Shown piece by piece: positions 36,494-51,000 of a stretch of DNA of 64,000 nucleotides. The notes under the pieces were generated by a model. It saw only the letters and a list, made by a program, of their open reading frames with translations, searched no databases and was not told the DNA's origin. The translations under genes and the position numbers were made by a program. The DNA is from Nipponacmea schrenckii (taxonomy: Eukaryota > Mollusca > Gastropoda > Lottiidae). The stretch lies in assembly GCA_030562195.1 (NCBI GenBank), contig JAUJPP010000007.1, positions 14,753,769 to 14,817,768 on the forward strand, in the 5' to 3' direction. The stretch's first letter is position 1; each line of letters starts with the position of its first letter.

Positions 36494-36812
36494 TTTAACA
36501 TGAAAGGTTGTTCTTCTCAAGAAAGGTCGTTCTTTTCCCCAGCAAACCTTATTTGTAATTTGTTTTTTTATTCTTAAAGTTAAACAAGAAAAAAAATAGA
36601 TCTGAATTTTTCTGACTCTTACAAAGTTTTTACTCTACTTCTACCCTAATTAAACCGTTTGGGACTTTCACTAAACCTAGATTAACAGAATTTAAACTTA
36701 CTGAAACACACTACTACTTAACATTCCTCATAGAAATAAAACCATAACAAATGTTTATTTTGTTAATATTTGTTACAATAATTGAAAAGTGAAACAAGAT
36801 ATTAACTTGATA

Positions 36813-37097
36813 AATGAATTGAGTTTTACGTCCTACTCCTCTGCACCTTATGGGCTAATGAAGACAGGCAATGCCATGCAGAGGGAAATTTTGCCAGGAC
36901 AGCAGCATACACCATTTTTAGGATTTCAAACTGTTGAAGGATCTTTAGTGAGCAGTCTGCAGCACCTACATCACTGATTAGGGGTTACCAGACTAAAGTA
37001 TCCCAAAGTTCATCTCGACCGCAGGGATTGAGCCCTGACTGGCCTAGACCCTCAGGTCAGCAAGCAAGTGTCTCACTCACTGAGCCACTGCAGCTCC
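36813..37097 (-). mobile_element. tRNA-derived SINE, second copy
   Basis: Same orientation and order as the copy at 36181-36493. The head reads gagctgcagtggctcagtg and the B-box-like part gggctcaatccc. The body is shortened near 36920-36960. Confidence 0.7.
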
Positions 37098-37449
37098 CTC
37101 TAAAAATCAGTGAATTCACTTCAGAATTCAAAATGTCCAAGATGAAACTGCCTGGGGCAATATCAAAATTACAGTAAATGTAGATGACTTCAATTCTGAA
37201 CAGTTTAGATAAATAAGATACCTGCTGGTAAAGTAAATATTTCTATAGTCATATAAATTGTAACAAAAAACATACTGGGGAGATATGACTAGCAAACAAT
37301 TGTTATTAACTGATCTTTTTTCTTAACTATTGAAGAGTTGAAGTCATTTTTTAGAAATGTAACATTAGTCAAATAAATACCTTTCAATGTTAGTTGTTAC
37401 TTGTACCAGAAGGCATTCTTTTAGTATTTTAATAACATTATAATAATAA

Positions 37450-38045
37450 TAAACTCTTTATTTTACATGGGTCAGAATTAGGTCCAATACACAAGGACAT
37501 GGTCCAGTCTCACATTCAGTCCATCAGGACAACATAGACTCTTTATTTTACATGGGTCAGAATAAGGTCCAATACACAAGGACATGGTCCAGTCTAACAT
37601 TCAGTCCATCAGGACAACATAGACTCTTTATTTTACATGGGTCAGAATTAGGTCCAATATATAAGGACATGGTCCTGTCTAACATTCAGCCCATAGAGAC
37701 AAACATAGACTCTTTATTTTACATGGGTCAGAATTAGGTCCAATACACAAGGACATGGTCCTGTCTAACATTCAGTCCATAGAGACAAACATAGACTCTT
37801 TATTTTACATGGGTCAGAATTAGGTCCCCATACACAAGGACATGTTCCTGTGTAACATTCAGTCCATAGACACAAACATAGACTCTTTATTTTACATGTG
37901 TCAGAATTATGTCCTACACACAAGGACATGGTCCTGTCTAACATTCAGTCCATAGAGACAAACATAGACTCTTTAATTTACATGTGTCAGAATTAGGTCT
38001 AATACACAAGGACATGGTCCTGTCTAACATTCAGTCCATTGGGAA
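37450..38045. repeat. Tandem repeat, about 86-90-bp unit, seven copies
   Basis: The unit contains gactctttattttacatggg, tcagaattaggtcc, aaggacatggtcc and aacattcagtccat. It begins next to a short ATA run, which suggests growth from an inserted element's end. Confidence 0.9.
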
Positions 38046-38516
38046 AATACATTAAGTGAAATATTGCACAAACAAGCCTTATTAGAGAATATAGATACTT
38101 AATAGCAATACATATTGCACATAATATAGCATTCTTTACTCACATGCACCTTCTTCAAAGAAACGTATTATATAATATGAAGAAATATATTAGATTTGAA
38201 TTTCTCATATTTTCATACAATGGGAATTATCATATTTGGAATGCATAATACAATTGGAATATATTATTATTCAATATGTTGTACAGGCCTAATGACAAGC
38301 TATATTTGGAATCGTTCATATCATAGTCTGCATGCATAAATCTTTTTAATATCTCAAAGGTATCTGAGTTTTCAATATACAACCCTTGACCTAGCAGATA
38401 GATACTGTCATAATCAACACTTTGATTTACTCACTTGGGTTGGTAGAAACAGAAATCTTTTTATCATTATAATGGCACAATATGCAACAATAGTTTTGGT
38501 GCATTTAATCTGATAT
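38046..38516. other. Stretch with no recognised feature
   Basis: AT-rich sequence downstream of the VAC14 stop codon; no gene is supported. Confidence 0.35.
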
Positions 38517-38845
38517 AAAGGGATAATAGGTCTTAGAATGAACATAAAATTTGAAAATTTGAAACTTGGCCAATAAGAGCTCTATTCATCAGTAAATATA
38601 CCTGCTACCATAAATAACTTAAAAAAATAAATATCCAAAAAACTTATTATCCATAAAGTATCTGATTATTGAAAAATGCTAAAAATATTGATTAAGTGTT
38701 TTAAAAAAATGGTGAGTTTTCCAAATTTTAAGGGATTCTGTTACTTTATGACACCAGGTAAATTCACAGATGAATATACACTCATATTGACCATTCTTGA
38801 GAACTAAAATTTTATGCTTAATGCTAGGATGCAGTATCCCATTTT
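38517..38845. mobile_element. MITE family A, well-preserved copy
   Basis: It starts aaagggataataggtcttag and ends with a partly worn inverted copy. The interior includes tgacaccaggtaaattcac. It lies about 240 bp downstream of the VAC14 stop codon. Confidence 0.8.
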
Positions 38846-39080
38846 TTTACTGGCGACCTGATGAGATGTTGTTGGAACTGTGTATGACCAAAACATAAAA
38901 TTTTCTAACAAAATGTCAATATACCCTATACATCAAAAACAAAAATAAAATATTATTATAGAAACATTGAAATCAAGTTTTTGATTAAGAACTTTTTCAA
39001 TCTTTGTGTAAACAGAAATATAAATAAAACTTTAAACTTCAAAACATAGTAAAAAAAACACCCTAAGTTAAAACTAAAAA

Positions 39081-42000
39081 TCATAAGGATAAATTTTTAA
39101 CATTTTGTAACTTCAATGCTATTTGTTGTTTCTTGAATAATTTATGCTTTGATTGGACTTTAAGGAAGTGTTGTAGAAGTTGATTAAAGTCTATCTTGGC
39201 TACCAATGGTCTGCCTTCTCTTCTATGTGTTTGATCATTACCGGTACTGAAATTTAGAATGACATTACAAATAACTACTGTATAGCATAAAACACAATAA
39301 TGGGTTTGATTTGATTGGCTAGAAAAATTCTAGTGCTTATTTCGATTGGACAATATTTAGCTTTGAATACGTAATTTCCTCAATGTATTACGACAGCCTT
39401 GAGGAAATATGAGGAATGAGTGTTTGTTTTGGACCAGATGATATATGCATAATTATCGCTGGATTTTATATAAAATATCCAGGGAATTTAAATCTTTTAT
39501 TCCATTTTATATATAAGGGATTTACGAGATATACAATCCTACCAGAAGAATGATGTACAATCCTACCAGAAGAATGATGTACAATCCTACCAGAAGAATG
39601 ATGTACAATCCTACCAGAAGAATGATGTACAATCCTACCAGAACAATGATGTACAATCCTATCAGAACAATGATGTACAATCCTACCAGAAGAATGATGT
39701 ACAATCCTACCAGAAGAATGATGTAAAATCCTATCAGAAGAATGATATACAATCCTACCAGAAGAATGATGTACAATCCTACCATAACAATGATGTACAA
39801 TCCTACCAGAACAATGATGTACAATCCTACCAGAAGAATGATGTGCAATCCTACCAGAACAATGATGTACAATCCTACCAGAAGAATGATGTACAATCCT
39901 ACCAGAAGAATGATGTACAATCCTATCAGAAGAATGATGTACAATCCTACCAAAAGAATGATGTACAATCCTATCAGAACAATGATGTGCAATCCTACCA
40001 GTGTACAATCCTGTCAGCAGAATGATGTACAATCCTATCAGAAGAATGATGTACAATCCTATCAGAAGAATGATGTACAATCCTTCCAGAACAATGATGT
40101 ACAATCCTATCAGAAGAATGATGTACAATCCTATCAGAAGAATGATGTACAATCCTATCAGCAGAATGATGTACAATCCTATCAGAAGAATGATGTACAA
40201 TCCTATCAGCAGAATGATGTGCAATCCTACCAGAAGAATGATGTACAATCCTATCAGAAGAATGATGTACAATCCTACCAGAAGAATGATGTACAATCCT
40301 ACCAGAAGAATGATGTACAATCCTACCAGAAGAATGATGTACAATCCTGTCAGCAGAATGATGTACAATCCTATCAGAAGAATGATGTACAATCCTATCA
40401 GAAGAATGATGTAAAATCCTACCAGAAGAATGATGTACAATCCTACCAGAAGAATGATGTACAATCCTATCAGAAGAATGATGTACAATCCTATCAGAAG
40501 AATGATGTGCAATCCTACCAGAACAATGATGTACAATCCTATCAGAACAATAATGTACAACCCTATCAGAACAATGATGTACATTCCTATCAGAACAATG
40601 ATGTACAATCCTATCAGAACAATGATGTACAATCCTATCAGAACAATGATGTACAATCCTACCAGAACAATGATGTACAATCCTATCAGAACAATGATGT
40701 ACAATCCTATCAGAACAATGATGTACAATCCTTCCAGAACAATGATGTACAATCCTATCAGAACAATAATGTACAATCCTATCAGAACAATGATGTACAT
40801 TCCTATCAGAACAATGATGTACAATCTTATCAGAACAATGATGTACAATCCTACCAGAACAATGATGTATAATCCTATCAGAACAATGATGTACAATCCT
40901 ATCAGAAGAATGATGTACAATCCTATCAGAAGAATGATGCACAATCCTACCAGAAGAATGATGTACAATCCTATCAGAACAATGATGTACAATCCTATCA
41001 GAACATGATGTACAATCCTATCAGAAAAATGATGTACAATCCTATCAGAAGAATGGCTTGACATCCCGATATTAAGTCAGAGACAAACTTCAAGAAAATT
41101 GAGCTCTACAACTTCAAACAGCTAATATTTAGACAATTACACAATCTGAAGTCTGTCCCTATTAGATAAAGATAGCTTGCCAGGTAAGGTAACATGGGCC
41201 CACACATCTGAATTGTTAAATCAATTTTTCCTTTGATAAATACATCTCAATAAAGGAACCTTCATCTTAGTTTTCAAATTTGAACTTGACTGCTGTCTTG
41301 TAAATTCCAAAGCTTCAAGTTTCATCAAAATCCATAGAAAATTGTAGCTTCTATTGTACCCGCAACAAATATTGAAGGACGGACTGACGGACAGGGTGAC
41401 AACAATATATACGCGTATAAAATAATTTCCAATAAATTACAAAATTATCAAAAAACGTGGAACAGAAAGCCCTAAGTTACAGTAATATAACTCACCTTGA
41501 TTTATAAGAAGGATGATATTTAGGGACACATTCTAAACGATAATGTAATAATTTAAAAGCCTCAGATTGAGTGTACATTCCTATCAGAACAATATGTACA
41601 ATCAATCAGAACAATGATGTACAATCCTATCAGAAGAAAGATGTACAATCTATCAGAACATGATGTACAATCCTATCAGAAAAATGATGTACAATCCTAT
41701 CAGAAGAATGATGTACAATCCTATCAGAAGAATGATGTTCAATCCTATCAGAACAATGATGTACAATCCTATCAGAACAATGATGTGCAATCGTATCAGA
41801 ACAATGATGTACATTCCTATCAGAACAATGATGTACAATCCTATCAGAACAATGATGTACAATCCTATCAGAAGAATGATGTACAATCCTATCAGAAGAA
41901 TGATGTACAATCCTATCAGAACAATGATGTACAATCCTACCAGAAGAATGATGTACAATCCTATCAGAACAATGATGTACAATCCTATCAGAACAATGAT

Positions 42001-45000
42001 GTACAATCCTATCAGAACATGATGTACAATCCTATCAGAAAAATCATGTACAATCCTATCAGAAGAATGGCATGACATCCCGATATTAAGTCAGAGACAA
42101 ACTTCAAGAAAATTGAGCTCTACAACTTCAAACAGCTAATATTTAGACAATTACACAATGTGAAGTCTGGCCCTATTTGTTAAAAAGATAGCTTGCCAGG
42201 CAAGGTAACATGGGCCCACACATCTGAATTGTTAAATCAATTTTTCCTTTGATAAATACATCTCAATAAAGGAACCTTCATCTTAGTTTTCAAATTTGAA
42301 CTTGACTGCTGTCTTGTAAATTCCAAAGGCTTCAAGTTTCCTCAAAATCCATAGAAAATTGTAGCTTCTATTGTACCCGCAACAAATATTGAAGGACGGA
42401 CTGACGGACTGGGTGACAACAATAAAACGCGTATAAAAATAATTTACTGACAAAATTTAAATAAAAAAAACGTGGAACAGAAAGCCCTACGTTACAATAA
42501 TACAACTCACCTTGATTTATAAGAAGGATGATATTTAGGGACACATTCTAAACGATAATGTAATAACTTAAAAGCCTCAGATTGAGGTAGTATCATTAAT
42601 AACCCATATAAACTGTGTAATAAATCTTGATTATTTTCTGTATCTAATAACTGTAATCTTAGATCTGAAACAGTTCAAAATTAGTAGAGACAAGGTTAGG
42701 TACTGTAGCATTATATACTAATGTTAATGTAGTCTGAAGCTCTGAAATAAGACAGTTGTCTCTCTTTATCTTTATCATTTTGTTTATCTTGTCACTTGTT
42801 TCAAATGTCTAGTTATTAATAAGGTTTAAATTTGAGTGGTAAATAACCTAAAATTATCAATTAAATAAAATGTATAATAAAAAAGTCACATTTAATATTT
42901 TTTACAAAATGAAAAAAAAGCTATTTTTATATTACTATAAAAGTGAGTAATTCATAGGGCTGCAATGATACTCAAAGCCACGATATGATACAGTATCATC
43001 ACCAAAGCATGCGATTCGATAGTATCACGATCCATCAACAAAAATTGATTTCAAAAATTTATTTAAAAAAATTTTGGGGTTTTAAAATCACAATGAAAAT
43101 GCTTGACAGAAAAATAAATATTTTGAACACTACTGAAGTGTTTACTCTTGGAATTTTTTTTTGGGACGGAAAGTGATACATTGCTGTTCAATACAGCATC
43201 TTAATTGCAAGCTATTGACATAGGATGGAATGTAGATAAAAAATTTTGATGTCGTCTGATGTATCACAATATGAATGTTAAAGAAACTGGTTATCAAAAA
43301 ATGAAAATTAACCGTGATGCACAGGTGTATCGATAAATCGTTGTATCTCTAGTAATTCAGGTATTATACAACGTTTTAATTGGCAATGAATGAAAGTTCA
43401 TTTAAAGGGACAATAGGTCTTAGCATGGACATAAAATTTTAGTTTTTCAAGAATGGTCAATATGAGTATATATTCATCAGTGAACTTACCTGGTGTCATA
43501 AAGTAACAGAATTGCTTAAAATCTGGAAAACTCACAAAACTAAGTAATTATTGAAAAACGTTTAATCAATTTATTAAGCGTTTTTCAATAATCAAATGCA
43601 TCTTTATGGATAATTACTTAGTTTTTATGATATATTTATTTTGTTATTGTTATTTATGGCAGCAGGTATATTTACTGATGAATAAAGCTCTTTTTCCCAA
43701 ATTTAAAATTTTAAAATTTTATGTTCATTCTAAGACCTTTAATCCCTTTAAGTAAAAATATTAAAATACTCACATGCAAATATTGGTGATTCTATTAACT
43801 GTACAAGTTTGTCTATTTCCTTTAAAAAATCTACAGTTATTTCTAAATCACCACTATAGTCGAGTCAAGGAAATAATTTTATGAATTGAAATTTATATTT
43901 GAGGTAACAGAATGTTATAACTACTAATGTAACTGGTTTTCCTGAGGTATTTCTAAAAAATAATTAGATTGGATAAATGAAATATTACCCACTTTTTAAT
44001 GGAATGCCATGTATCGTCAAGTATCGTCAAGTATCGTCAAGTATCGTCAAGTATCGATACAGGTATCATGGCATGTCGAATCGCAATACATCATTTCAAC
44101 AGGTATATTAGGCCAGCAATATTAATTTCTGAATGAAATAATGTGACTAATGAATGAATGGGGTTTTGTTATCCTATTGAACTAATGCCAAGAAAATGCT
44201 TTACAGAGTGATATGAGAGAAAGTTCTGCCAATACAGCACATTGTAAAATGGGCATTTGTAACAAAAATATTAAATTACTGTAAATATTTGATGATCGGA
44301 TTGTTTTGTTATTGTGATGTGATATATGACAGTATGTTCAGAAATTAAAGTTCCAACTATGATGAATATTACCAAATATTCATGGCATTGAAGTACAGTT
44401 TGATACCAGTTAAATAGTACTTAGTGTAGTATATTTTTGACATCAACAAAACATATTTCAAAAATGTCCTGTTGGGAAAAAAATAAATCAACTGCAGCAC
44501 AATCTGAAGCATTTTGGGGTCTTGACTTCTGGTCTCATTTGATCAAATAAACATATTGTTACATTATGATACAGGCTTGGTCAACAAACTCCAACAATGT
44601 GTTTCAATTTTTTTTTGCAGAGTAGTCTCCAATTGATTGCCTACTAACTTGGCGCTTGATTGGAGGGTTCTGATCACGTTCTACCGTAGGAAAACGATAT
44701 AAAGGAATGTCACATTCAAACTATTTCCTTCCGCCATTTTGAAACTTACTATTTTTTTAGAACACAAGGAACGCATTCTGAACTTAGTTGAAACTTGTAT
44801 GGTTGAAATTGCTCAAGCATCAATTGAATGAGGTGTAAATATGTTGATTTTGAAAGGATACAATGTCTGTAGTAATAGTGCAGCATGATGATAATTTTGA
44901 CTTAGGTAACACAAAGACATGGCTGCAATGGGACTATGACACCAACATTTATATAAACATACAAACAGCGAACAACTTTCCTACAAAACAACAACAATAT

Positions 45001-48000
45001 TCATTTATTTAATATGTATCCAGTAATATTTACATGAGCACTATCACTCCTGGCGTTTATTTTTTGATAAAGTGTTGTTTGTCACGTGACAATATGACGT
45101 AGTCAAGGCACAACAATGACGCTATTTAAGATTTGTGTCAATTTCGTATAAAACAGTGAATTTGTATTAATAAAAAAATTATTCATTGTAAAATATCACC
45201 AATTTCGAACTTGTCAAAGATCTTATCAATATAAATGATCACAGCAAGTTTCATTCAAATCAGATGAAAACTGTAGTCTCTATGGCATTCACAAGCCAAT
45301 TGACGAACCGACAGACCATCAAACAGGGGTGACGACAATAAAGATATAAAGATGAATAAAGGACTAAATGGAAAATGACCGAACCTGATTTTTTAAGTCT
45401 TTAAGTAAACTTCGGAGGTCATATAACTCTGTAGAAGTGAGTAGAATGGTATTTAGTGTTTGTACCATTGTACAACAAAAATTCACATCACTGTCTGTTT
45501 CTAGATATTCAGCCAAGGCTCGAAATATAGCTTCAGCACTCAGATACACAGATAATTGTCTGGAAAAAAAATTCTTATATATGAATGTAATAAAATGTAG
45601 ATAATAATTATGGCTTCAGTTTCATAGCCCAAATAAACTTCTCCAGTACACCTTGCAAAACAAACTGTGTGAAAAATGATAAAATTGATTAAAACATTTT
45701 GTTTGTGTACCTACTAATGTTGACAGTGATGACTTCCAGATAACGTTAGGTTGGAATACTGTTTAAAGAGGTAATGGAATAGCTCAGTCACTAGCAAATT
45801 ATATTTTCATATGCTAGGCGATTTGGGTTTAACACCAGTGTTTCTGAGAGTCAGTCTGATGTCGGCAATTTTGCCCAATACCTAGTATTTCTCTCATTAA
45901 GGTTAGCGAGAGAGTCAAACTTATACAGCCTTGCATAATGGCGGAAAATTTCTGCTATATAAAAGTTAAAGAAAAAGAAAATAGGAATCTATCAGTGTCA
46001 TCAAAATTAACAACAGATACCTTGGAAAAAATATACATAATACTAGTATTTATTCAGTATTCTATACGAAACCTCTGATAGAAATGCAAAAACATATCAT
46101 GATCATAGGCACACCTCAAGTTTGACAAGAGCTATCTATGGTGAAAACTAAACACTCTACATGCAAATATAATACAGTTTACCAAAATGGTGTGATGAAA
46201 CCTACCTGATAATAAAGGTACCTCTATCATCTAAAATCTGCTTATTGTTTTTAAAGAAATCCATTAACTTAACGATAAATACTGTAAAATACTGGTTTAA
46301 ACCGGGTTTCAATTTGAATAAAATATGGTGTTCCTTTGTACTGAGGTCGGAATTTCCAACTGAATTAGAGGAAACTTCAGCTAACACTTCTAGATCTAAT
46401 AACACAACCTATGAAAGTTCAACCAAGCAGAATTAAATTTCAAATAAGGTCAACATTTTAAAATTTAGCTTTGAATGGCAGGTATTTGTTTTGATGTATT
46501 TGTACAATCAACATGATACACACTTTAATGAAAACATGGAAAGAATAGGGTTATTTGTTCTACCCTTCTGCACCTAATGGGCTAATGAAGATGGGCAACA
46601 CCATGCAGTGTGCATTTTGGGAAATTTTGCTAAGACAGTGGCATTATCCTACTCTTTTCGCGATTTCCAGCTATTAATGGGATCTTTCATGTGCACAGCC
46701 TACAGCACAATCTGTACGACTAGACTCGTTTTCATGTCTCCACAAATCATCACATGAAATTTAAAGTTACCTTAGATGGAAAGGCACATTAAATTAGCAA
46801 TACAGGCATTGTTTGATGAAATACTTTAATGAAAACATAAAAATAGGGTTAATGGCACCTAAACATAACACATGCAGTATTGAATTTTGGACAGTGGCAT
46901 ACCTACACTTTTCGGATTTCCACTATCAATGCACATTTCATGTGCAACTCTTAACACATTAGGTTGTACAATTGTTGACTTATTTTTCCATGTGAATAAA
47001 TTGTCGTTGACCTTTGTGGTATTTGGATATTGGTGAGCAGGCATCATCTGAAAGTCAGCTAGAGTATAATACTTAAGTTTGAACAATATTAAGAAAACAT
47101 GAAATAGTGTCTGAAAGTCATGAAATATAATTATGGAAATAGAACAACACATAAATACAATACTGAACAACTTAAATTAGTGTTTAAATTTATGTGAAAT
47201 CACATAAATTGTGTTATGGTTATCGAACTATCACACAGTAAGGGTCAAGAGTACTACTATACAACACAATTGTAAATTGTGTTGAAGAGTTATGGAACAA
47301 CACAGGTAAATTGTGTTGAAGAGTTATGGAACAACACAGGTAAATTGTGTTGAAGAGTTATGGAAAAATACATATAACTCTTCAACACAATTTACATGTG
47401 TTGTTCCATAACTCTTCAACACAATTTACATGTGTTGTTCCATAACTCTTCAACACAATTTACATGTGTTGTCGTCGCAACTGTGTATTCCTTTATGTTT
47501 CCTAATTATGTAAAAAGAAAAGTATGTACAAGTTTCAAAATAATAAAAAAAAAATTAAAAATATAAAAATCCATTTTGATTTTGCTAATCAAGTTAAGAG
47601 TGGGATTAATTCTTGTTTAAAGCATGAATTGAGAAATGAACTGAAATAAATCGAGCTTTACATCCTGCTTTTCTGCACCTAATATGCTAAAGAAGAAGGG
47701 ACTTATTTCAGAACAATACATATTTATTAATATTTGACATAATTTCTTTGATGCAGACATATTGACAATAAATGGCAAATAACAGACACCAATTGAATTG
47801 TTATGGATATAATGAAAGCTAATCTACCTTGTTAGGTGTTTTAGATAGGAGTAGATTAAACCATTTTAAGGATGCTACTCTCGTCTGAACTGCTTCATGG
47901 CTTAACATGGACTTGAGAACCTTTATGACAGACGATACCTCTAACTGTACTGGACTGCCAAAATAACAAAGTTGTGTGTTAGTGGAAAAGGAGTTCAGCT

Positions 48001-51000
48001 GATTATTCAAGTAAGCAAAACAAAAATATGGATATATATGGATATATGTAAGGATAACAATTTAGGTTCTATTCATGGATTCTATCAAACCACTCTGCAT
48101 TGTTCTTTCCTAGATTATCTGTTTCCATTTATAGCTGGGTTGACTGGATTAATGAGGAACAAAAGGACAAAAAAACATTACCACACACGGACATTTGAGT
48201 AATTCTGACATAAAAAAGCATTTAATACTCTACTCCTTCTTTTTTGTTACTTCAAAGTCTTTAGAAACATAAAAAGAATTTGAAAATAAAGATCTATACG
48301 ATGCAACTGTAGGACATTTCTTTGCTATAATTTACATAACTGACTACACAGAGAAATAGAACTACAATATCTACTAAACTGGGACGGAGACTTACTTTTC
48401 AGCACTTTTGATTTGAGATTCTTGTGTAGGTGTTGGTAAATCATCTTCTTTTTCTATGAGTTTTCTAAGACTTGTATTCAACTGGTCAGCTGCTTCTCGA
48501 ATACTGTGAATTAAAAAATATTGGTTAAAAAAAAGGCTGCCTAGCAATATACATTCACTTTAAACATTCAATGAAAAATCAATATTGGACTTGTCCAAGA
48601 TCACACCTGTCCAATTATCATTAAAAACAGATTGTCTCTATCGTGTTCACAAGACTATTTCGATGCGTTTTGAAGTCAAGGGCAATAACCCAAAGCACGT
48701 TCAACAAAACAATTTTCACTATCAAAGGTCTAAGATCTCATCAATATAAATTATACACAAATCATTAAAAACAAACGAAAACAGTCATCTCTATCGCGTT
48801 AAAAAACAGTTGTCACTATGTCGACATCCCATCAATATAAATTATCACACCAAAATTCATTAAAAACAAACGAAAACAGTAATCTCTATCGCGTTAAAAA
48901 ACAATTGTCACTATCAAATGTCCGACATCCCATCAATATAAATGTTCACACCAAATTTCATTCGAATCCAATGAAAACTGTAGTTTCTATCGCAATCAGA
49001 AGCAATTGTGTTTCTACGAACATGGGTGACAACAATAAACATCACATCATAATGTGGGCATATAAAAATAGTGGTCCATGTAAAAAAAAACAATAACTAC
49101 ACTTGTATGTGAATTTCCATTCAAATCATTTAAATTCAATAACATTTTATGTGTGTTTGCATTGATTTGCACCATTCCAATTTTAGGCCGTGGTTCCTAC
49201 AATACTAAGTGATTGATTCTATTACTTATCAAAAAATATGCTTGTATCAAATAAGGCCTTTATGATAGGTGACATAATTAACCTAGTACAAGTGGTATTT
49301 CAGGAATCACATTTATCTAATTGAAATTTGGAATGGTCCTAAATTTTTCCCTGAAAAACATATAAAATTTAAAAATTCTCTTTAAGGTGTGTTTTTATCT
49401 GAATTTCAAATTGAAGCAACTATACTCCTACCTTTGATAAGACAGACTTACCTCTTAGTGCGCTCATCTGAGTAAGCAAGACATGGTAATACTGAACCTA
49501 GCATACCAGCCATATGAGGTAACATAGCTCTCCCTGACAGTACTACAAATTCACGTAACCATTTAATAGCTGTGCACTGGATAATTTCAACTAAAATCAA
49601 ATTGAAATGAATTAGAAATCTCAATTTAACTATTTAGTTTTGGCATATATAAATAATTGAATTTCACTTATCTTTTTACAGTGTAAAGTCCTGTGGCCAA
49701 ATGTCTATCACCTTGTAAATATCACAGCATATACAGACGAGTTGTACTATGTCCACATGACAGAAGGCACAAAGATAAACAGGACAGACAACTCAGCCAG
49801 TAACACTTTTTTTTTAAACAATATTTATTCATAAATTACAAGTTATAAGTACATATATAAGGACTATGGTTTCAGAAACAAGTTGAGACTTATATTAATC
49901 TGTTACCATTTACCGGTAATACAATAACAATTCATAAATACAATATTATATACAATGTCTTTGAAATTATGTGTAAGTGCTGTGAAGTCCTGTTTTGTAT
50001 AGTCTGTTATATACAGAATTTTGCCAAGGAAATGTTCTCGGGAGATATAATGTGTGTGATGTTGGCTTGCTCATCGGATCCTAGCAGTCTTCACGGCCCC
50101 CACAACGATGACCTGGTTGATCGGGATCATGGTGTCTAGTAACACTTGAAGTCCTAACACAGTGGTCCTGTTAAATATGCTCAAATTTTGATTGCGATTT
50201 CATTGGGTTAGTACAATATTACTAAAGCGAAAAAAAAAACAAACCACTTACTTGAATTTTGACTATGTACAATAAGAATGTTAGCCATTCCAGTAAAATT
50301 GACACCATTTTTAGACTTCTTAATTCCTTCTAAAAATTCGGCTAAGATATTCTGACATCTGGAATTGATGAAATAGAGGTCGAGATTAGATTTTAACATG
50401 GACATTTTCAATCCACTGAGTTGATTCTCTACCCTTTTTATTTCTGTCCCTAACTTAACCTTCCCTTCTAAATGTGCAAAGTTGAATAACAGTTTTGACA
50501 AGTGTACTTGTGACTCTAATGAAATGTCAGATCTACATTCTTTGTACTAAAACCACTTATCCTAAATCAGTGAATTGTTTAGAGACATGGACAAAGAGTG
50601 ACTTAGCTTTGTTCTTGATTGAAGTCAACAATAGTTTTATTTCACAATATAAAAGGTTATTATATGAAGTGTTTGATTAACAATTAAATAAAATAATCCT
50701 GTTATTGTTTTAATCTTAATCTGAACTAATCCTTCAATGGCATATTAGAATAAATTTTAGATAAACATGGCAAGACTTTCAAAGTTTCAATCTGGTCTTA
50801 TTTATCTAATAAATGAACTGCAAGGATTTGTCGGTTCCCTTGATTGTTCTTTTTAGTTTGCAAATAAAAACAAACTTTATAATCCTGATGTCATATACAA
50901 CTATATAATTCTGATGTCATATACAACTATATAATCCTGATGTCATATACAACTATATAATCCTGATGTCATATACAACTATATAATTCTGATGTCATAT

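Noticed and set aside
39466..42078. Very long open frames on both strands across the 24-bp arrays
   Set aside because: They arise from a stop-free unit whose length is divisible by three; there is no start context or homology, and the interval is a VAC14 intron.
46859..47170. Frame with [12 protein letters not shown] as the missing VAC14 exon
   Set aside because: It has an acceptor and suitable length, but no GT donor and weak similarity; part of it is SINE-like.
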